A stretch of 64,000 nt of DNA from contig CAYJTG010000001.1 of the NCBI GenBank assembly GCA_964373255.1, forward strand, positions 62,001 to 126,000. The letters are read 5' to 3'. The notes beneath the pieces are model-generated. The model worked only from the letters and a program-made list of their open reading frames with translations. It was not told where the DNA came from and did no database searches. Numbering within the stretch: position 1 is the first letter of the stretch; each line of letters opens with the position of its first letter. Shown piece after piece: positions 10,318-18,519 of this stretch. The translations under genes and the position numbers were made by a program. This stretch comes from JACPVU01 sp964373255. GTDB taxonomy: Archaea; Aenigmatarchaeota; Aenigmatarchaeia; GW2011-AR5.

Positions 10318-10437
10318 GCAAGATATTAACCATCCTATCTATAAAAAGATTTCGATATTTATACCACTTATAAATAGTTACAGAAATTTGGCACCCTTTA
10401 CCGAAGCAAGTGGGATTCTTGCGGGTATTTTATTCTG

Positions 10438-10740
10438 TTAACAAATCTTTTCGATTTCATTTTTCACATCGTCTATATCGTATTTTATAGGAATTTTTTT
10501 CTCCTTAAGAATATCTATAAATCGCCAAATAGATACCCCGGCTATTTCTGCGGCTTTGCCTAATGATAGCTTTCCTTCCAGATAGAATTTTACAGCTTTG
10601 TTTTCCATGTATTCTTTTAATCCAATGCCCAGCAGCTCTCTCATCACGGTTGACCTATCTTCCGACCTCTCCTTTGCGATCCTGTCGGATTTTTCAAGCA
10701 ATTCCTTTGGCAGCGTAATGCTAACCCTTTCTTGATTCAT
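10438..10740 (-). CDS. RHH/UPF0175-type antitoxin
   Basis: About 100 residues from the ATG at 10740; a GTG nine bases upstream is an alternative. The N-terminus (ERVSITLPKELLEKSDRIAKE) is a ribbon-helix-helix DNA-binding fold. The C-terminal half (LSLGKAAEIAGVSIWRFIDIL) is a UPF0175-like helix-turn-helix. This pair of elements is typical of antitoxins associated with DUF3368 PIN toxins. The gene starts within the last 20 bp of the toxin gene, so the two are coupled, but here the toxin is transcribed first. Confidence 0.75.
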   Translation of the reverse strand: MNQERVSITLPKELLEKSDRIAKERSEDRSTVMRELLGIGLKEYMENKAVKFYLEGKLSLGKAAEIAGVSIWRFIDILKEKKIPIKYDIDDVKNEIEKIC

Positions 10741-11254
10741 GCCTACCACCTTTTAACTTATATCCAGCCTGCAAAAACTCCACCACGACATCTCCTGAAA
10801 GCCATGAATATCGGGCAAGATCCTTTATCGAATTTTCATATACCTGAAGAGTTATTATATTCTTTTTCAGAGCCTCAAGCAATACTCCTAATGTGCTTCT
10901 GCATACAATTCCTTTTGATTCTGCTATTTTTCTAGCTCGCCAATCGTCCATCAAGAGCATTCCAGATTTTTCCTGCTCGCACAATGCTATAGATTCCGCT
11001 TCTCCTTTTCCTAATAATGACATAAGGCTTTGTGCAGTATCTTTGTGATTTTTATTTAACGCTTTCACAAAAATGAAGTCGTCTATTTTCTTTTCTACAA
11101 CAGCGGCATCCCCATATCGTTCTTCTTTGCCTTGTGTAACAGCTTCATTGTAAACGCCGTATGGAATAAAAACCTTGCCGTAAATTTCTTTCAGCACATC
11201 GACCTTGTTGATTTTTGAAAGCAGGATTATAGGCGAACTATTTGAAATAATCAT
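10721..11254 (-). CDS. DUF3368 PIN-domain toxin (putative RNase)
   Basis: 177 residues with the PIN fold layout: NSSPIILLSKI at the N-terminus, GKGEAESIALC in the middle (first acidic pair E-x-E), and LLMDDWRARKIAESKGI (second acidic site). This matches DUF3368-type PIN domains, which are paired with UPF0175 antitoxins; the partner lies directly downstream with overlap. The expected activity is metal-dependent RNA cleavage. The A/T-rich upstream region at 11255-11300 contains TATA-like sequence. Confidence 0.75.
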   Translation of the reverse strand: MIISNSSPIILLSKINKVDVLKEIYGKVFIPYGVYNEAVTQGKEERYGDAAVVEKKIDDFIFVKALNKNHKDTAQSLMSLLGKGEAESIALCEQEKSGMLLMDDWRARKIAESKGIVCRSTLGVLLEALKKNIITLQVYENSIKDLARYSWLSGDVVVEFLQAGYKLKGGRHESRKG

Positions 11255-11318
11255 TCGTAATCACTTTGTATCACTATGTAATACTTTATATGACAATAGA
11301 GTATATAAAGCCTTTGTG

Positions 11319-12584
11319 TCACATAAGCACGGGCCCGACCAGGTTGAAGAGAAGGACAAACAACATGACACCGCTGACAATTTTCACGACTATCTGGTTT
11401 CTTTTTGTGAAGTGGCCGACAAGGTCTTCAAACAAAAGCCCGCCGTCAAGCGGCTTTATCGGAAGTATATTTACAATGCCTATGCCGAGGTTGAAGACGT
11501 ATATCCACATTAGAAGAAGCACTATGGTCTGGTACGCCACAAAAGAGCCGGCGTCGCCGTTGTAGCGCACAGACTGCGTCAGCGACAAAACGCCGATGTA
11601 GGCGCCTTCATTTTCAGGGTGCTTTGTGAGCGTTAATTGATAAGTGTGCTGCGTTTCGTTTGTCACAACCGTCGCCTTGGGCACAAAGAAATCCGCGCCT
11701 GACAGCTTAAACTGCGGCACTACAAGGTCGCCCCCGAGCGTTTTTATCGTCACGGTGTCGCCCGGGCTGTACCGCGAAACTATTTCCCTCACGTCTTCCT
11801 GCAACCTTACAGGCTGGCCGTTGATCTCTGTTATTGTCCCGCTCAACCCGGCGCTGTGCGCCGGTGTATCGTTGATTGCTTGCACAAAAACACCGGAACT
11901 GGAAAATGACGCAGCAGAATACGATGCAAGCACCAGCAAGACGATCATAGCAATAAGTATATTTGCAAACGACCCGGCGGCGTAGACCCTCAGTCTCGTG
12001 GATCTTTTTGCTTTCTTCAGTTGTCTTTCGTCGGGCTCGACAAACGCGCCCGGAATAATAATGAGCAGTATCCACCCGACAGATTTTATCTTTACGTTGT
12101 CAATGCGGCACATGATGCCGTGCATGAACTCGTGCGGAATTATGACAACAGCAACGCCGATGACCCAGATCCACCACGGCACAACAAATACGCCTGGCAG
12201 CGACGTCGGCGCGGACACGGGCCCTGGAAGAAGCAGCCGTACGCCGCCTTCCTTGCTGCCCGCTGCAACCTCCCCTGCCTGGCTTATCAGAAAGAACGAT
12301 CCTAAAACAAGCATAACTATACCAACGACAACGCCCACCGTGCCCAGAACGCCCCAAAATCCCGGGCTCGCCTTCGCGGTCCTGTCGATAAAATTCTTTC
12401 CCTTCTGCGTCCTCCTCATGAAGATGATCTTGTCAAACTTCACTTTCCCTCTATCACGATAAATGAGAAGCCCGACGACAAGAATGAATATCAGAAACGT
12501 CGCAAGGTCGTAAGGAACTACGCTGTAGCTATGCCCGCCGATAATGGCTAGAAGCAATAAAATAAAAATTAGAAATTCTTTCAT
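11319..12584 (-). CDS. Site-2 protease (M50) with PDZ domain
   Basis: An intramembrane zinc metalloprotease of about 421 residues, starting at the ATG at 12584 (a GTG lies three codons upstream). Hydrophobic helices flank the HEFMH zinc-binding motif. A PDZ-like domain follows (TPAHSAGLSGTITEINGQPV). The third zinc ligand is in the LPIKPLDGG motif near the C-terminus. The family cleaves transmembrane substrates, typically regulatory factors or signal-peptide remnants. It is divergent from lysS at 12674, with about 90 bp between them. The other M50 protease in the window (60189-60794) lacks a PDZ domain. Confidence 0.88.
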   Translation of the reverse strand: MKEFLIFILLLLAIIGGHSYSVVPYDLATFLIFILVVGLLIYRDRGKVKFDKIIFMRRTQKGKNFIDRTAKASPGFWGVLGTVGVVVGIVMLVLGSFFLISQAGEVAAGSKEGGVRLLLPGPVSAPTSLPGVFVVPWWIWVIGVAVVIIPHEFMHGIMCRIDNVKIKSVGWILLIIIPGAFVEPDERQLKKAKRSTRLRVYAAGSFANILIAMIVLLVLASYSAASFSSSGVFVQAINDTPAHSAGLSGTITEINGQPVRLQEDVREIVSRYSPGDTVTIKTLGGDLVVPQFKLSGADFFVPKATVVTNETQHTYQLTLTKHPENEGAYIGVLSLTQSVRYNGDAGSFVAYQTIVLLLMWIYVFNLGIGIVNILPIKPLDGGLLFEDLVGHFTKRNQIVVKIVSGVMLFVLLFNLVGPVLM

Positions 12585-12673
12585 TTTAAACACGCTTTAC
12601 TTCAATCCTTTGTATTCTTTAATCTTTATACGTAACATTAATAAAAGTTTGCATTGATTTGGTCTTGATCCTT

Positions 12674-14299
12674 ATGCACGACAAAAAAGAGGTCGAATAT
12701 TATACATGGCCTGAAAAGATAGTCGGCGAGCTTCGCAGGAAAAACGTCAGGGAACATATAGTTCATGGCATGTGGACGCCCTCAGGATATTTTCACATAG
12801 GCAACGCCCGCTCAGAGCTCATAACGCCCATGCTCGTATTTTCTGCACTAAAAAATGAAAACATCCCTGCAAGATTCAACTTCTTCGTCGACGACTTTGA
12901 CGACCTGGACAAAATACCTGACGGGCTTGATGTCAACAAAGACGAATTCGAAAGCTGGCTTGGAAAGCCTTTATACGAAGTGCCTTCACCTGTCCGTGGA
13001 TTCAAATCATGGGCAGAATACTTTGCTTCTGATATTAAGAACACCCTTGAAAGCTTTGGCTCTCGTCCAGAATGGCACTCTTCCTACGAGTCGTACAAAA
13101 AAGGCCTCTACGACCCTGCCATACGGATCGTGCTCAATGACTGGCAGAAGGTGAATCAAGTCTGGGAAAGGGTGGCGAAGACGAAGAAGGAAAAAGACCA
13201 GCTGCCCGTCATGGTTGTGTGCGAGAACTGCGGCCGCTCTTCCACCACGTACGCATACGAGTGGGACCACGAAAAGGTGAAATACAAATGCAAGCAGGAC
13301 AGGCCTTACGCGCAATCTTGTGGCTACGATGGCGAGGTCGCGCCGGAGAAAGGCCGTGTAAAGCTGCCGTGGCGGCTCCACTGGCCGGCTACATGGTTCA
13401 CGTTCGGAACAACGTTTGAATCAGCAGGAAAGGATCATTTTGCGTCAGGTGGGTCAGTAGAAAGCGGACATGCTTTTATGAGAGAAATATTCAAAACAGA
13501 ACCACCTTATCAGGAAGGTTGTGAATTCGTTACAATAGACGGCAAAAAGATATCCGGCTCTTTGGGCAACGTCATTTCTTTAAGCGACTGGATGATATTC
13601 GCAGAGCCCGAGATACTAAGGTTCATGTACGCATCCTATCAGCCGCCGACAGTCATAGAGTTTAACCTGCACTCAAACAAATTCTTTTTGCTGACCGACC
13701 GCTACGACGAAGCAGAACGGTGCTACTACGGTTCTTCATCCATCACAGAAAAGCGCACCGAACAGCTAAAGCGACAGTACGTGCTTGCGCAGATAAAAGA
13801 ACTACAAAAAGAACGACCAATGCAGTTTTCCTATTCAATGGCCGTCATGCTCGTCCAGGCTGTGCCGAACAAATCTATAGCAAGCATATCGAAGCTCTTG
13901 AGATCGATGGGCGCGCTTGAAAAAGAATTAACAGAAGAAGACGAGAAAAGAATCTCACTAAGGCTGCAGCTAGCCGAGGACTGGTTGAACAAGTACGCGC
14001 CTGATGACATAAAAATAAAAATAAACGAAGAAGCACCAGAACAGTTTGTTGTCCAGCTTTCAGAAGAGGAACGAAAAGCTGTCTCTGGTGTGAGAAAAGA
14101 ATTAGATAAAGACCAAACAGAGACGGAATTACAATCGCAAATTTACGAAATCGCGAGAAAAAATGACGTCGAGCCAAAAACCCTATTCAGAATTTTATAT
14201 CAATTAATCATATCAAAAGAGCAGGGGCCTAAACTGGCGCCGTTCATCATTGCACTGGGAAGAGATAGGGTGAAGAAGATACTGGAAGGCATGAGGTGA
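12674..14299 (+). CDS. lysS: Lysyl-tRNA synthetase, class I
   Basis: 541 residues from the ATG at 12674; a TTG five codons upstream gives a longer, less likely start. The HIGH motif is HIGN within YFHIGNARSE. A zinc-binding CxxC (CENCGRSS) and a later C-x-C-like region follow, and the KMSKS motif appears as KISGSLGN. The C-terminal helical cage is present. Class I LysRS is the archaeal type and charges tRNA-Lys with lysine. Upstream sequence carries a TATA-like element (TTTATACG near 12626) and no Shine-Dalgarno, consistent with a leaderless archaeal transcript. Confidence 0.93.
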   Translation: MHDKKEVEYYTWPEKIVGELRRKNVREHIVHGMWTPSGYFHIGNARSELITPMLVFSALKNENIPARFNFFVDDFDDLDKIPDGLDVNKDEFESWLGKPLYEVPSPVRGFKSWAEYFASDIKNTLESFGSRPEWHSSYESYKKGLYDPAIRIVLNDWQKVNQVWERVAKTKKEKDQLPVMVVCENCGRSSTTYAYEWDHEKVKYKCKQDRPYAQSCGYDGEVAPEKGRVKLPWRLHWPATWFTFGTTFESAGKDHFASGGSVESGHAFMREIFKTEPPYQEGCEFVTIDGKKISGSLGNVISLSDWMIFAEPEILRFMYASYQPPTVIEFNLHSNKFFLLTDRYDEAERCYYGSSSITEKRTEQLKRQYVLAQIKELQKERPMQFSYSMAVMLVQAVPNKSIASISKLLRSMGALEKELTEEDEKRISLRLQLAEDWLNKYAPDDIKIKINEEAPEQFVVQLSEEERKAVSGVRKELDKDQTETELQSQIYEIARKNDVEPKTLFRILYQLIISKEQGPKLAPFIIALGRDRVKKILEGMR

Positions 14300-14343
14300 A
14301 TACATTTCAGTGACCTTATAAATTTAATCAAAATATTATATTC

Positions 14344-15714
14344 ATGGAAAAATATGAACTTGACAGAATATTTACAGATATTTTATCAGCAAATAAGCAA
14401 CGAATCACTAGCATGACATACTATATGGCGCCTTCTTGGAGTAAGGATCAAAGAAATGATCTCATAAGTGAGGCTGAAATCCAAATATATAAAGTGATAT
14501 TAAAAAAAGGCCCAATGCCATGGCCTTATCTAAGGGTTGTTGCAAAACATGCAATGCTCAATTACATACTGAAAGAAAAAAAGTATAAATCAATATTGCA
14601 TGGTGATTTCGAAGAAGTTTTAAGAACTCAACCAGAACCAGTAGAGGAAATCCGTATTCTCGGCAAGGTATTTGAAATAGCCGATTATAACATAGAATCC
14701 CCACTTGCCTACACTTTCAAAATTAGAGATGAAGAACTAGGTCAAAGATCTGATCAACACAAATCACAATATTTATTAATGTTATGGGAACTTTTTGATA
14801 ATAATCTAAAAGCAAAAGAAATAAACGAAATGATACAAAGTGATTTATTAAGTGGTGCGTTGTTGCCAGAAAATCCTATAGAAATTGCACAGAGAGTAAA
14901 ACTTTCTAGATATTGGAACGATGAAGAATATAGGAATCGCATGAGGGTTATTTGGAGAAGAAATTGGGATAAGGCCACTGAACGCCATAAATATCTTTTG
15001 CAAAATGATGCAGAATATAGGAAAATGACATTAATGAATCTTCGGATAGCAGTTCAGACAAAACAAAAAAAGCTAAGAGAAGATCCTGTATATAGGTCAC
15101 AAATAATTTCTGTGATGCGAAATAGCATTGTACGAGCCCATAAAAAACTAGTTGAATTAATTAACACCGACCCTGACTTTAAAGAACACCTTTATGAAAC
15201 AAAAAGAACCAATATAGCTAAAGGACGTTCAAAGCGAATGAAACATTTCAGAAACAGAATAAATATTTTAAAACACATACTAGAAATAGAAAAAACAGAT
15301 CATTATTCTTCTGCTTTCTATGTCGCAGATATATTAGAAAGAAGCTACGACACATTTCTCAGAAAATATTATCCACGTGTTTTTATCTCTAGCATACGCA
15401 ATGATCTACGTAAAATTAGAGGTAAAAAATTAGAAAAGGGTGAAATGAAAACAATTTTTCAACAACGTAAAAACTGGCAGTCATCATTAAATGAAGCAAA
15501 AAAGGCAGCCTCTAAATTAAAAGAAAAAAATATGAGACCTAGAAGAGAAGCTCTAAAGGTGTATGCTTCAAAACGGTACGGAACAACAGACCTTGCAACA
15601 CATATAATAACAACTGATATTAGAAGTGGTTGTGAAATTGCAGATCTCTATAAAATGAATGATATTGCACATTCTGTAAAGCGAGATCTAGAATGGCTTA
15701 AAGAACAAAAGTAA
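14344..15714 (+). CDS. Unknown basic protein with sigma-70 region 2-like N-terminus
   Basis: 456 residues, A/T-rich compared with lysS. Residues about 10-85 resemble a sigma-70 region 2 helical bundle: RNDLISEAEIQIYKVILK aligns with the 'DAEDLVQEVFLRLW' helix, and WPYLRVVAKHAMLNYILKEK with the 'WLyrIArNlaidylRrrr' helix. The central part has repeated W-x-D-x-E-Y-R-x-R-M units reminiscent of NUMOD3-type DNA-binding repeats. The C-terminus is strongly basic. There is no clear region 4. I do not assign a function; candidate roles are a DNA-binding or recombination-associated protein or a divergent sigma-like factor. It has its own TATA-like promoter around 14320-14340. Confidence 0.55.
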   Translation: MEKYELDRIFTDILSANKQRITSMTYYMAPSWSKDQRNDLISEAEIQIYKVILKKGPMPWPYLRVVAKHAMLNYILKEKKYKSILHGDFEEVLRTQPEPVEEIRILGKVFEIADYNIESPLAYTFKIRDEELGQRSDQHKSQYLLMLWELFDNNLKAKEINEMIQSDLLSGALLPENPIEIAQRVKLSRYWNDEEYRNRMRVIWRRNWDKATERHKYLLQNDAEYRKMTLMNLRIAVQTKQKKLREDPVYRSQIISVMRNSIVRAHKKLVELINTDPDFKEHLYETKRTNIAKGRSKRMKHFRNRINILKHILEIEKTDHYSSAFYVADILERSYDTFLRKYYPRVFISSIRNDLRKIRGKKLEKGEMKTIFQQRKNWQSSLNEAKKAASKLKEKNMRPRREALKVYASKRYGTTDLATHIITTDIRSGCEIADLYKMNDIAHSVKRDLEWLKEQK

Positions 15715-15729
15715 ATTATTTCTATTTAT

Positions 15730-16173
15730 TTACACTTTCAATTCCTTCCGCGCCGCGTCCAAAGCCTTTTTCTGGTCGTTCCATGCAAGAAGTTTTTTCA
15801 CATCCCCGTAGGCAAGCCACTTGAACTCATCGTGCTCTGCTGAAAGTATAATTTTATCATCGAAAGCCCGCACAAGGTAGACAGACTGCACGGTCTCTGA
15901 GTGTTTGTACTTGTGCTGGTATTTTATCGGATATTTATATCGTATCTCAAAGGGCACCTTTCCGATTATTCTTATATTTTTCAATCCCGTCTCTTCGAAT
16001 ACCTCTCGCTTTACCGCATTCTCATCTGTTATATCCTGCCGCTCAACGCCGCCCTTTGGGAACTCCCAGCCCTGCCATCCAAGGCAGCGGTGAAGGACGA
16101 GAAATTTTATCGCTTCCTCTTTTGACTCATCTTTTTTGAATACAACAGCCACGACAGCTTTTCGTACTGACAT
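15730..16173 (-). CDS. NUDIX hydrolase
   Basis: 147 residues with an intact Nudix box: GGVERQDITDENAVKREVFEETG matches G-x5-E-x7-R-E-x-x-E-E-x-G (with a slightly long loop). The sequence RCLGWQGWEFPKGGVE resembles bis(5'-nucleosyl)-tetraphosphatase (Ap4A hydrolase) family members, which hydrolyse dinucleoside polyphosphates. The specific substrate is inferred. It converges with the sigma-like gene, 15 bp apart. The region upstream of its start holds a branched palindrome. Confidence 0.85.
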   Translation of the reverse strand: MSVRKAVVAVVFKKDESKEEAIKFLVLHRCLGWQGWEFPKGGVERQDITDENAVKREVFEETGLKNIRIIGKVPFEIRYKYPIKYQHKYKHSETVQSVYLVRAFDDKIILSAEHDEFKWLAYGDVKKLLAWNDQKKALDAARKELKV

Positions 16174-16201
16174 AAAAACAATTTCGGAATTAGGCTTTTA
16201 T

Positions 16202-16365
16202 AGCTTCTTAGAAATGCTCAAGGAAAGCATCGGCGTAGACATATACGTCTTGTCGACGTATACTGTCAGCTAGAGGCATTGTCAATACAGATAGACGCAC
16301 TTCGTGCGTCAGTTTGTTTCAATGCCTCTCACGCCGATGCTTTCTCAAAGGGCTTCTAAGAAGCT
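16202..16365. repeat. Branched palindrome A (three-armed, with outer stem)
   Basis: Outer arms AGCTTCTTAGAA (16202) and TTCTAAGAAGCT (16354) enclose a second stem GAAAGCATCGGCG / CGCCGATGCTTTC. Within that are a hairpin ATATACGTC / GACGTATA and a long arm GAGGCATTG / CAATGCCTC that itself encloses GACGCAC-TTC-GTGCGTC. TTTTATAGCTTC occurs on both sides (16196 and 16368), possibly a target duplication. The internal arms are nearly identical to those of the element at 62504-62662, whereas the outer arms differ but still pair. Confidence 0.8.
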
Positions 16366-16403
16366 GTTTTTATAGCTTCAATTAGTAGTATATCAGGATT
16401 CTA

Positions 16404-16706
16404 ATGTACACCGTTGACGATTATTACGCTGCATCGCTGAAACCTTTTCTACATGAACCTTTACCACATGCACCTTCACTGCATGCCAGTGCTTCACTAA
16501 CAGAGCCTGATAAATGCCCGGGATATGCATCCGACGAGTTTCTGGCTATGTTTCCAATTATAGACAACCAAGTAACCGATGTATATGTAACTCCTGCGAA
16601 TATACGGATTCTTTTCCGGTTTTACAACAGATTTGGCGGTGAAGAAGCGCTGAACGCATACAGGCTGCGGATTCTCGGCGCATCTGCAAACGGGTACGGC
16701 GATTGA
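16404..16706 (+). CDS. Hypothetical protein upstream of tdk
   Basis: A 100-residue protein of unknown family. It is His/Pro/Ser-rich at the N-terminus (repeated xHxPSLHAS-like words) with a short helical C-terminal region (NIRILFRFYNRFGGEEALNAY). No signal peptide or membrane helix is seen. It ends one base before the tdk start codon, so the two are probably cotranscribed. The coding call rests on uninterrupted frame and tight spacing. Confidence 0.5.
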   Translation: MYTVDDYYAASLKPFLHEPLPHAPSLHASASLTEPDKCPGYASDEFLAMFPIIDNQVTDVYVTPANIRILFRFYNRFGGEEALNAYRLRILGASANGYGD

Positions 16707-16707
16707 T

Positions 16708-17304
16708 ATGAATGAATTCCAGTCCGGCCACATAGAAGTGGTGTGTGGGCCGATGTTCTCCGGCAAGTCCGAGGAGCTCATAAGAAGGATGAAGCGCGTG
16801 CAGATATCAGGAAAGGATTTTCTGATATTCAAGCCTGCTATCGACAACCGCTATGATACAAGCCATGTTGTTTCTCACGATCTAAGGAAATTGGAGGCAA
16901 ATCCAATAGGAACAGACAGGCAGTCGCTGCAGAATCTCGAGAATTTTGTGGACAATTCAGATCCATTCGTAGAAGTGATCGGCTTTGACGAGGCGAATTT
17001 CTTCGACCCGTACATAATCGAGCTTGTTGAAAAATGGCGCAAGCAGGGACGCCGTGTGGTCGCGGCTGGCTTGGATCTTACGTTCCGTGGGGAACCCTTT
17101 GGGTCAATGCCACAGCTGCTTGCCATCGCAGACTATGTCGACAAGCTCAAGGCCATATGCATGAAGTGCAAGAATGAGGCGGGCACAATAACACAACGAA
17201 TCGTCAACGGCCTTCCAGCTAGATACAGCGACCCCACAATACTGGTAGGCGCGTCAGAGTCCTACGAGGTCCGCTGCCGAAAATGTCATGAGCTGATATT
17301 ATGA
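16708..17304 (+). CDS. tdk: Thymidine kinase
   Basis: 198 residues of the TK1-like family. The P-loop is GPMFSGKSEEL; the Walker B-like and lasso regions (VIGFDEANFFD, GLDLTFRGEPFG) are present; zinc ligands occur as CMKCKNEAG and CRKCHEL. It phosphorylates thymidine to dTMP in the salvage pathway. Length is normal for the family. The stop codon overlaps the left arm of a hairpin repeat (17302-17391). Confidence 0.93.
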   Translation: MNEFQSGHIEVVCGPMFSGKSEELIRRMKRVQISGKDFLIFKPAIDNRYDTSHVVSHDLRKLEANPIGTDRQSLQNLENFVDNSDPFVEVIGFDEANFFDPYIIELVEKWRKQGRRVVAAGLDLTFRGEPFGSMPQLLAIADYVDKLKAICMKCKNEAGTITQRIVNGLPARYSDPTILVGASESYEVRCRKCHELIL

Positions 17305-17391
17305 AGCAAGTAAATAATCTGGATATTATAACTTGCTTCATATATAGCAAACAAGAAATATAATATCTGATTCTTTTCTTGTTTAGCTATA
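17302..17391. repeat. Double hairpin at the tdk 3' end
   Basis: Two consecutive hairpins: GAAGCAAG / CTTGCTTC (17303 to about 17340) and AGCAAACAAGAA / TTCTTGTTTAGCT (about 17347-17390). The first overlaps the tdk stop. They may be a small member of the branched palindrome family, or terminator-like structures. Confidence 0.5.
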
Positions 17392-17414
17392 AGGGAATAG
17401 ATTAAAAAATAAGA

Positions 17415-17582
17415 CTATTCGACATTTATCTCGTCCTTGCCGCAGCTGCATTTTTCTTCCGGCGAATCGCACCACTCGCACATAAGGACAAGCTTTGATT
17501 TACATCGCCTACACGCGGCGTCTTCGCCTTCGTAAACAAAATAAGTATCCCTGCAGCTCCCGCAGGCGTAAAGTTCGGACAT
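17415..17582 (-). CDS. Small zinc-ribbon protein
   Basis: A 55-residue protein starting with MSELYACGSC at 17582. It contains CGSC, CRRC, CEWC and CSCG, i.e. up to four cysteine pairs able to form two zinc ribbons. The frame remains open upstream through the tRNA-Leu gene, but that extension cannot be coding. Similar small rubredoxin-like or zinc-ribbon proteins are common in archaea and often bind nucleic acid or protein partners. The role is unknown. Confidence 0.6.
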   Translation of the reverse strand: MSELYACGSCRDTYFVYEGEDAACRRCKSKLVLMCEWCDSPEEKCSCGKDEINVE

Positions 17583-17650
17583 GAATATCAAGTAATTCAA
17601 TGACTTAATCATTCTATAAACATTTCGGTAGGTGGGTATAGAAATAGCAA

Positions 17651-17856
17651 TGCGAGGGGTCGGATTTGAACCGACGAACGGACTAATGTCGACAGGCGTG
17701 CGATCATTATTTGCCGCACGCCGTGCAACCGACAAGGTTTCTTAAAAGCCATAGTCAATTTCTGAGCTTCGCCTAAGCTTCGCCTTATTTTCTTAATTAA
17801 CTTTCCTTTTCAAAGAAAGTTATCTTGCGCCTTTGACCAGGCTTGGCTACCCTCGC
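17651..17856 (-). tRNA. tRNA-Leu, interrupted in the anticodon loop and probably the variable arm
   Basis: The acceptor stem GCGAGGG / CCCTCGC pairs, with discriminator A at 17651. The D-arm GCCAAGCC-TGGTCAAAGGC is a class II (Leu) type, and the T-arm is GTCGG-TTCAAAT-CCGAC. The 206-bp span is far too long for a class II tRNA. After GCGCAAG an insert containing an ACTTTC / GAAAGT hairpin runs to a TTAAGAAACCTTG segment, where TAA is the likeliest anticodon. A second extra hairpin (GGCGTGCG / CGCACGCC) sits in the variable arm. Exact splice sites are unresolved. No encoded CCA. Confidence 0.75.
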
Positions 17857-17899
17857 ATCTTCATAGACTTCTGTTTTATTACTTTTAAACCTATAGGTA

Positions 17900-18014
17900 A
17901 AATGAAATGCCCTTTATAACCATCGACTAAAGTCGATGGTTTCATTGAGCATTTCAATTGAATTCCTCTCTTCATCCTACGGCTAAAGTCGTAGGTTTCC
18001 AGAAGAATTCAAAA
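17900..18014. repeat. IS200/IS605-end-like hairpin element, copy 1
   Basis: The framework is AAATGAAATGCC - TAACC - hairpin - GGTTT - TGAGCATTTC - GAATTC - hairpin - GAATTCAAAA. The hairpins are CCATCGACTAAAGTCGATGG and CCTACGGCTAAAGTCGTAGG. Hairpins with a CTAAAG core resemble the subterminal hairpins of IS200/IS605-type elements. No TnpA or TnpB gene is nearby, so this would be a non-autonomous derivative. A second copy is at 18978-19075. Confidence 0.55.
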
Positions 18015-18059
18015 TGAAAAAATAGAAGCTTATATACCTATATCCCTATAAGTTGACAT

Positions 18060-18356
18060 ATGAAAGAAAAAAATTTATGTAGATTCTGCAGAAGTAATAG
18101 AGCGGTCAAACGTGGCTTTCGTCAAAATAAAAAAACAAAGAAGCAGCTTTACCTGTGCAATAAATGCGGGTGCAAGTTCACGGTGAATGACGGCTTCCTC
18201 AAAAGCCGCTTCAGGAAAGGCGAGATCCTTTTGGCCATTAATTTATACAGGAAAGGCCTCTCTTCTTCTCAGGTGAGGGATGAATTAAGAAGAAAAGGCA
18301 TTTCTGTCTCTCGCTGGACGATAATAAAGTGGAACAGGAGATATGAAACTTTCTGA
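18060..18356 (+). CDS. IS1-like zinc-finger/HTH transposase N-terminal protein (InsA-like)
   Basis: 98 residues. A zinc ribbon (CRFCRSN...CNKCGCKF) is followed by a helix-turn-helix region (ILLAINLYRKGLSSSQVRDELRRKGISVSRWTIIKWNRRY). This two-part layout is typical of the N-terminal DNA-binding half of IS1-type and related archaeal transposases. No DDE catalytic domain follows, so this is either a truncated element or a stand-alone regulator. It lies at the left edge of the bacterial-like block. Confidence 0.65.
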   Translation: MKEKNLCRFCRSNRAVKRGFRQNKKTKKQLYLCNKCGCKFTVNDGFLKSRFRKGEILLAINLYRKGLSSSQVRDELRRKGISVSRWTIIKWNRRYETF

Positions 18357-18360
18357 TAAA

Positions 18361-18398
18361 ATGTTTCTTGATCAAACTTCTTTTTTAAAGAAGTTTGT
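18361..18398. repeat. Dispersed hairpin element; left copy of island-flanking 19-bp repeat
   Basis: ATGTTTCTTGATCAAACTT (18361-18379) begins a hairpin AAACTTCTTT / AAAGAAGTTT. The same 19 bp recur exactly at 39248-39266 in the same orientation, bracketing the bacterial-like block. Related hairpins (TTTCTTGATYAA-CCTTCTTT) occur in the tRNA inserts and near gatC. Confidence 0.7.
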
Positions 18399-18477
18399 AT
18401 CCCTATAAGTTGACAGATACAAAAAATAAACACAAAAACCGGCAGCAGCTCATTTTTCTTTTTCTTATTTAATTGAT

Positions 18478-18512
18478 GAAAAAGAGCCGCCAAAAAACAA
18501 CGGCTCTTTTTC
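18478..18512 (-). terminator. Rho-independent terminator of the bacterial-like block
   Basis: AAAAAGAGCCG / CGGCTCTTTTT hairpin followed by T-rich sequence on the minus strand, eight bases past the stop of the last small gene. This is a textbook bacterial intrinsic terminator. Confidence 0.8.
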
Positions 18513-18519
18513 GTATTCT

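Larger units (their letters stand above)
18041..18415 (+). repeat. 18-bp direct repeats flanking the IS1-like ORF
   Basis: TATCCCTATAAGTTGACA occurs at 18041-18058 and again at 18398-18415, bracketing the small zinc-finger/HTH gene and a downstream hairpin. Direct rather than inverted orientation argues against simple transposon ends. A duplicated promoter or element terminus is possible. Confidence 0.6.

Noticed and set aside
17415..17735. 106-aa open frame running through tRNA-Leu
   Set aside because: The upstream half is tRNA antisense; only the 55-aa zinc-ribbon part from 17582 looks coding.
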